Of a DNA stretch of 38,073 nt, positions 34,490-38,073 are shown piece after piece. The stretch comes from Clostridium cuniculi. GTDB lineage: Bacteria > Bacillota > Clostridia > Clostridiales > Clostridiaceae. Made by a program: the position numbers and the translations under genes. Each line of letters starts with the position of its first letter. Position 1 is the stretch's first letter. Under the pieces are notes generated by a model. It searched no databases. It saw only the letters and a program-made list of their open reading frames with translations, and was not told the DNA's origin. The stretch lies in contig NZ_SMUS01000040.1 of the NCBI RefSeq assembly GCF_004353185.1, forward strand, positions 1 to 38,073. The letters are read 5' to 3'.

Positions 34490-36025
34490 CTAAATCCCTC
34501 TTTTAGATACTTTGTTTTTTATCATATCTATTACTTCATTAAATTCTTCAACTTTTAATATTTTACACGCTATGAAATAAATAATAGCTCCTACTACACC
34601 ATTAAGTAAAATAGTTAATATTGCATTGTTTAAATTAATCTTATTATTTAATAATGTAAGTGCAAGAAGCATTACTATTGCCGATAATGATATTTTAAAT
34701 AATTTTATTATCATAGGAAAAACATCAAAATCCCCAACAAACTTTCTAGTAGAAATAAATAATAATACTGCTGTTATCATTGATGCTATTGTAGAGGCTA
34801 TTGCTACACCAAATATACCAAATATCTTTGATAAACTAATACTCAAAATAACATTTACAACTACACCAATTATTCCATTGATTGTTGTTACTTTAGTTTT
34901 TTGCATTGAAAATAATGATGAATTTAAAATATCTCTTACTCCTGTAAATGGAAGTACTAAAGAATATCCTAAAAATGCACTTGCTGTAATTCCTACAGCT
35001 ACATCATTAAACTTACCCCTCTCATAAAAAGCACTTATAATTTCCTTATTCAATAATATAAATCCGATAGAAATAGGTACTAACAATAAAGCAATTATAG
35101 AAATAGACTTTGTTAAATACATTGAAAAACCTTCATTATCCCCTTCATTCAATTTATTTGCCATAAGAGGATACATAACTGTTACAATAGATGTTGTTAT
35201 TGCAGTATTAGCAAAAACTATTATCTTTTGTGCAAAATCTAAACCACTAACAGCTCCATCTCCTAATGAAGATGCTACTTTCATATCAACTACCATATTT
35301 AATGAGTTTGCACCTGAACCAATGATTACTGGTATAATTAATATTAATATTTTCTTTATTCTCTCATCTTTTAGATTAATAAATAATTTAAATCTATATC
35401 CATGCTTATATAAGACTGGAACTTGAACTGCAACTCTTAAAAAGTTCCCAATTACATTTGCAATTGTTAAACCAACAATACTAATATCATTAAAGAATAA
35501 TAGGTAAATTATCATTGGTGCATTAAAGAACATACCTAAAATCGAAGGAACAACAAAATCTTCACATACTTGTAGCATTGCGGTATAACATGCATTTATC
35601 GATAGAAATAAAAGATTAAATAAAGTTATTCTTGTTAAAAAAACTGTAAGAGTAAACTTTTCTTTACTAAATCCGTCAAACATAAAAGCAACTATTTCAT
35701 TTGTAAATATGAAACCTAAAGCAAAAATAACTATTGAAATAACTAATAATATAGAAATAATATTATTAGAAAATTTAAACATTTCATCTTTATTTTTATC
35801 ATACTTAACTTTACTAAGCATCGGAATAAACACTGTTGATATAGCAAGACCTACAATAGTAAAAACAGTTTCTGGCACAGATACCGCTGCTTTATAAGCA
35901 TCTGTATAAATACTAGCACCAAACTGATATCCAACTAGCATATCCCTAAACAATCCTAAAAATCTGCTTAGGATGCTAATTATCATAACTAAAAAAGCTG
36001 CTTTAAATATTTTGTTACCTTTCAT
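34490..36025 (-). CDS. murJ: MurJ/MVF-family lipid-linked oligosaccharide flippase
   Basis: The 511-residue protein is almost entirely hydrophobic with about 13-14 membrane segments. It begins IFKAAFLVMIISILSRFLGL followed by FRDMLVGYQFGASIYTDAYK, the N-terminal signature of MurJ. Later helices (GLTIANVIGNFLRVAVQVPV and SAFLGYSLVLPFTGVRDILN) also fit the family. MurJ flips lipid II across the membrane. Its position between glycosyltransferase genes suggests that this copy may instead flip a dedicated glycolipid. The start ATG 36025 overlaps the preceding TAA by one base (TAATG), with AGAGGT upstream. Confidence 0.9.
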   Translation of the reverse strand: MKGNKIFKAAFLVMIISILSRFLGLFRDMLVGYQFGASIYTDAYKAAVSVPETVFTIVGLAISTVFIPMLSKVKYDKNKDEMFKFSNNIISILLVISIVIFALGFIFTNEIVAFMFDGFSKEKFTLTVFLTRITLFNLLFLSINACYTAMLQVCEDFVVPSILGMFFNAPMIIYLLFFNDISIVGLTIANVIGNFLRVAVQVPVLYKHGYRFKLFINLKDERIKKILILIIPVIIGSGANSLNMVVDMKVASSLGDGAVSGLDFAQKIIVFANTAITTSIVTVMYPLMANKLNEGDNEGFSMYLTKSISIIALLLVPISIGFILLNKEIISAFYERGKFNDVAVGITASAFLGYSLVLPFTGVRDILNSSLFSMQKTKVTTINGIIGVVVNVILSISLSKIFGIFGVAIASTIASMITAVLLFISTRKFVGDFDVFPMIIKLFKISLSAIVMLLALTLLNNKINLNNAILTILLNGVVGAIIYFIACKILKVEEFNEVIDMIKNKVSKRGI

Positions 36026-36762
36026 TATTTATTACCTCTACTCTTTGCAACAGTCCATATAAACTTAGGAATACTTCCAAGCCTTTTAATTCTCCAAGGT
36101 TCTTTGGCAACTCTATAAGCCCATTCCATTCCTATATTAATCATCCATCTTGGAGCTCTATTTACCTTTTCAGCAATTACATCAAAACTTCCTCCAACTC
36201 CCATATATATCTTACATGGAAGCTGATCCATATACTTTACAATAAATTTTTCTTGCCTTGGACATCCCATTGCAACAAATAATGCTAGAGGCTTTTTATT
36301 TTTTATTTCTTCTAATATTTCTTTTGAATCTTCTAAATCAAAAAATCCATTATGATACCCAACAATATTAATTTTAGGATAATCTCTTATTATATTAGCA
36401 ACACAAGCCTTTAAATTTTCTTCACTTGCTCCTAATAAGTAAATACCTTCTCCGGTCTTTTCACATTCATCAATTATCTTTTTCATAAGCTCAATTCCAG
36501 CAATTTTCTCTTGTACAGGTGTTTTTAAAATTTTACCACTAATTTGCGTCCCAACACCATCAGGTATTATTAAAGAAGATTTTGATGTAAAATTATCAAA
36601 TAACTCCTTATTATTTAATCCTGTATATAAAACTTCTGGATTTCCAGATACTATATGAACCTTATCATAAGAAAATACTGTCTTAACACACTTTTCTATA
36701 TCTTCAGAAAATATATTATATCCTAATATATCTATACTTTTGAATTTCTCTTTTTTCCCCAT
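36025..36762 (-). CDS. WecG/TagA/CpsF-family glycosyltransferase (GT26)
   Basis: The enzyme transfers N-acetylmannosamine or a similar aminosugar to an undecaprenyl-linked acceptor, as TagA does at the first committed step of wall teichoic acid linkage. The 245-residue sequence shows HIVSGNPEVLYTGLNNKELF, the active-site region SSLIIPDGVGTQISGKIL, IYLLGASEENLKACVANI, YHNGFFDLEDS, FVAMGCPRQEKFIVKYM and GVGGSFDVIAEKVNRAPRWM. AAGGAAGAG precedes ATG 36762. It is coupled with murJ (one-base overlap). TagB/TagF-type polymerases are not in view, so the product could be a teichoic-acid-like or other surface glycan. Confidence 0.92.
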   Translation of the reverse strand: MGKKEKFKSIDILGYNIFSEDIEKCVKTVFSYDKVHIVSGNPEVLYTGLNNKELFDNFTSKSSLIIPDGVGTQISGKILKTPVQEKIAGIELMKKIIDECEKTGEGIYLLGASEENLKACVANIIRDYPKINIVGYHNGFFDLEDSKEILEEIKNKKPLALFVAMGCPRQEKFIVKYMDQLPCKIYMGVGGSFDVIAEKVNRAPRWMINIGMEWAYRVAKEPWRIKRLGSIPKFIWTVAKSRGNK

Positions 36763-36778
36763 ATAAACTCTTCCTTCA

Positions 36779-37870
36779 TTATCCCTTATTTATCATAGTA
36801 TCTAATTGTTTAACTATTTCATCTTCAGGATTTAAATTTTTTGCTATATCTAAATGTAATTTAGCATTTTCTAAATCATTAATATTTAAATAACACATTA
36901 TAATATTAGTACATATCTCTACATCTCTTGATGCTTCAAATGCTTTTTTGAAGTATTTGATTGCTTCTTCAAATTCACCAATACATGCATAGTTTAATCC
37001 CAGCTCAACTATAACCTCAAGTATTCCACTTTCTCTTTTTACACTTTCTTTTAAATAATAAATAGCCTTATGATAATTCTCTAATTTTCTAAAAGCTATT
37101 CCTAAATAATAATAAATAAGTGGATTTTCTTCAAACTCTTCACCTAGTCTAAGTAATATTTCAATACTTTTTGCTGGATCTTCAGCTAATAGCTCTATAG
37201 CATTTTCATAATCTGATATATTATTTATATCATTATTTATTATTTCAATCTCTGGTGTTACTTTTCCCCCATTATTGAAATACTCATTTATAGCAACCTT
37301 AGCGCCTTTAAAATCACCTTCATCTTTTAAAACTATAGCTTTATATAAATATGGCTCAGCTATTTTTAAGTTATTTGATATACAATAATCTATATCCTCA
37401 AGTAATATATCCTTAAAGCTGCTTTCTTCCTCCTTAATAGTTTCCCCTACAAGTAATATTTTTTTCATAACTTCTAAATCTTTAGAATATGTATAATATC
37501 CTTTTAATAAAAGATATGCATCTAAGTATCTCTTCTCTTCTATTCTCTTGCTTATAAGTGACTTTATACAAGTTTCAGTATCCTTTATATAATCTAATAT
37601 AAGTTCATAATCATCATTGAATCTTAATTTTTCATCACTTCCTATAGCAATAAACATACCTTCTATGAAATAATATATTGGAAGATTTTTAATTTTAATT
37701 TCATCATTTATATTAGAACTAATATATTCAGAACTTATTGGCAAATATAAATCTTTATTTTTAAAAGTTACATATGATGGTATTCCTATATTTTCTTTAA
37801 ATCCATCTTTATTCATTTCTAAAAATAATAACTTACCTAATCTTTCTTTAATTTTTACCTTATAATCCAT
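36779..37870 (-). CDS. Tetratricopeptide repeat protein
   Basis: The 363-residue soluble protein carries tandem TPR units in its C-terminal half, for example PLIYYYLGIAFRKLENYHKA followed by IYYLKESVKRES, then LNYACIGEFEEAIKYFKKAF and IIMCYLNINDLENAKLHLD. Degenerate helical repeats fill the middle. Residues 1-110 look like a separate globular domain with no motif I recognise. TPRs mediate protein-protein contacts, so it may be a scaffold for the glycan enzymes encoded downstream. It is the first gene of the operon, with a clear promoter; AAAGGAGTG precedes ATG 37870. Confidence 0.85.
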   Translation of the reverse strand: MDYKVKIKERLGKLLFLEMNKDGFKENIGIPSYVTFKNKDLYLPISSEYISSNINDEIKIKNLPIYYFIEGMFIAIGSDEKLRFNDDYELILDYIKDTETCIKSLISKRIEEKRYLDAYLLLKGYYTYSKDLEVMKKILLVGETIKEEESSFKDILLEDIDYCISNNLKIAEPYLYKAIVLKDEGDFKGAKVAINEYFNNGGKVTPEIEIINNDINNISDYENAIELLAEDPAKSIEILLRLGEEFEENPLIYYYLGIAFRKLENYHKAIYYLKESVKRESGILEVIVELGLNYACIGEFEEAIKYFKKAFEASRDVEICTNIIMCYLNINDLENAKLHLDIAKNLNPEDEIVKQLDTMINKG

Positions 37871-37905
37871 AAGTTACACTCCTTTAGTAAATTATTTCAT
37901 TATTC

Positions 37906-37934
37906 ATAATACAGTATTAACATGAAACTTTCAA
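37906..37934 (-). promoter_or_regulatory. Sigma-A-type promoter for the TPR-tagA-murJ-glycosyltransferase operon
   Basis: TTGAAA (37929-37934) and TATTAT (37906-37911) on the minus strand are 17 bp apart, about 30 nt before the TPR start codon. The -35 hexamer is only 20 nt from the hairpin that begins the putative IS200/IS605-like end. Confidence 0.75.
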
Positions 37935-37947
37935 ATTAAATACTAAA

Positions 37948-38073
37948 ATCAGGACCACCCGTAAAACGGGTGGTTTGCTCTACGCCTATAAGGCTCTGTT
38001 ACTGGCTGTGCTACTCGCACGTCGAACGGTTTGCCAACCGCATATTTTTACTGGCTACCCCTAAAGGGGCTTT
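37948..38073 (-). mobile_element. Putative IS200/IS605-family element end with TnpB omega RNA-like structure (partial)
   Basis: The last 126 bases have much higher GC than all neighbours and contain five consecutive hairpins: 37954-37974 (9 bp, GC-rich), 37984-37994, 38008-38020, 38027-38040 and 38058-38069. IS200/IS605 ends carry such subterminal hairpins, and in tnpB-carrying elements the 3' end encodes the reRNA. In this reading the element body lies to the right, tnpB is on the minus strand, and its right end is near 37948. The family assignment rests on structure and recollection of similar clostridial repeats. The exact boundary and completeness cannot be seen. Confidence 0.5.
38011..38073 (-). 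CDS. Possible C-terminal tail of a TnpB-like protein (partial)
   Basis: Only one of the three minus-strand frames entering at the right edge stays open for long. It ends at TAG (38011-38013) and reads ...MRLANRSTCE. This would be the last 20 residues of an ORF beyond the window. TnpB ends are variable and 20 residues cannot prove identity. Overlap of the ORF end with the structured RNA region is typical of TnpB elements. Confidence 0.25.
   Translation of the reverse strand, partial: KAPLGVASKNMRLANRSTCE

Noticed and set aside
34626..35027. Plus-strand open frame of 133 codons
   Set aside because: It is antisense to murJ and shows no family features or initiation signals.

Overview
The window is low-GC DNA in which almost every gene lies on the minus strand and has a strong Shine-Dalgarno sequence. 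It holds a spore peptidoglycan deacetylase and a sporulation-type division cluster. All of this points to a chromosome segment of a spore-forming Firmicute, most likely Clostridium sensu stricto. There are no rRNA or tRNA genes, no prophage and no CRISPR array. The only mobile-element signal is a GC-rich, hairpin-rich sequence at the right edge that looks like the end of an IS200/IS605-type element.

Layout, left to right (most genes read right to left). 1-3516: a type II secretion / type IV pilus / competence-like operon with a GspE-family ATPase, a GspF-family membrane protein and three prepilins, the last cut by the window edge. 3661-5497: a beta-propeller-like lipoprotein and dapF. 5587-7326 (plus strand): rqcH, the bacterial Rqc2/NEMF homologue. 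7394-10032: a THUMP-domain RNA methyltransferase, pyrR and an RluD-type pseudouridine synthase, driven by a clear promoter. 10198-12965: divIVA, ylmH, a YggT protein, sepF and a YggS/PLPBP protein. 13093-23829: the division and cell wall (dcw) cluster, transcribed mraZ, rsmH, ftsL, PASTA-type class B PBP, murF, mraY, ftsW/spoVE, divIB, then two DUF881 proteins flanking Sbp. Three tandem 10-bp MraZ boxes follow the mraZ promoter. murE, murD, murG, ftsA and ftsZ are absent from the cluster. 24132-26365: ychF, two GNAT acetyltransferases and a 22-codon small ORF. 26507-30023: an asymmetric heterodimeric ABC exporter preceded by a leader of about 340 nt with a leader ORF, two intrinsic terminators and a second mini-ORF. 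30512-31312 (plus strand): pdaA. 31404-37870: a cyclodeaminase-family enzyme, two glycosyltransferases, a MurJ-family flippase, a WecG/TagA-type glycosyltransferase and a TPR protein in one operon, which looks like a surface-glycan or cell wall assembly unit.

The most interesting signals are regulatory. (1) The ABC exporter leader looks like ribosome-mediated transcription attenuation, analogous to bmrB-bmrCD in Bacillus subtilis but with two terminators in series. (2) Three genes (GspF-type, YggT-type, YggS-type) have family-like N-termini and near-perfect Shine-Dalgarno sequences but no ATG, GTG or TTG at the correct position. They appear to start at AUU or AUA. (3) A 7-bp hairpin sits between a perfect Shine-Dalgarno sequence and the first ATG of mraY. 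(4) A possible TnpB reRNA (omega RNA) region ends just upstream of the promoter of the surface-glycan operon.
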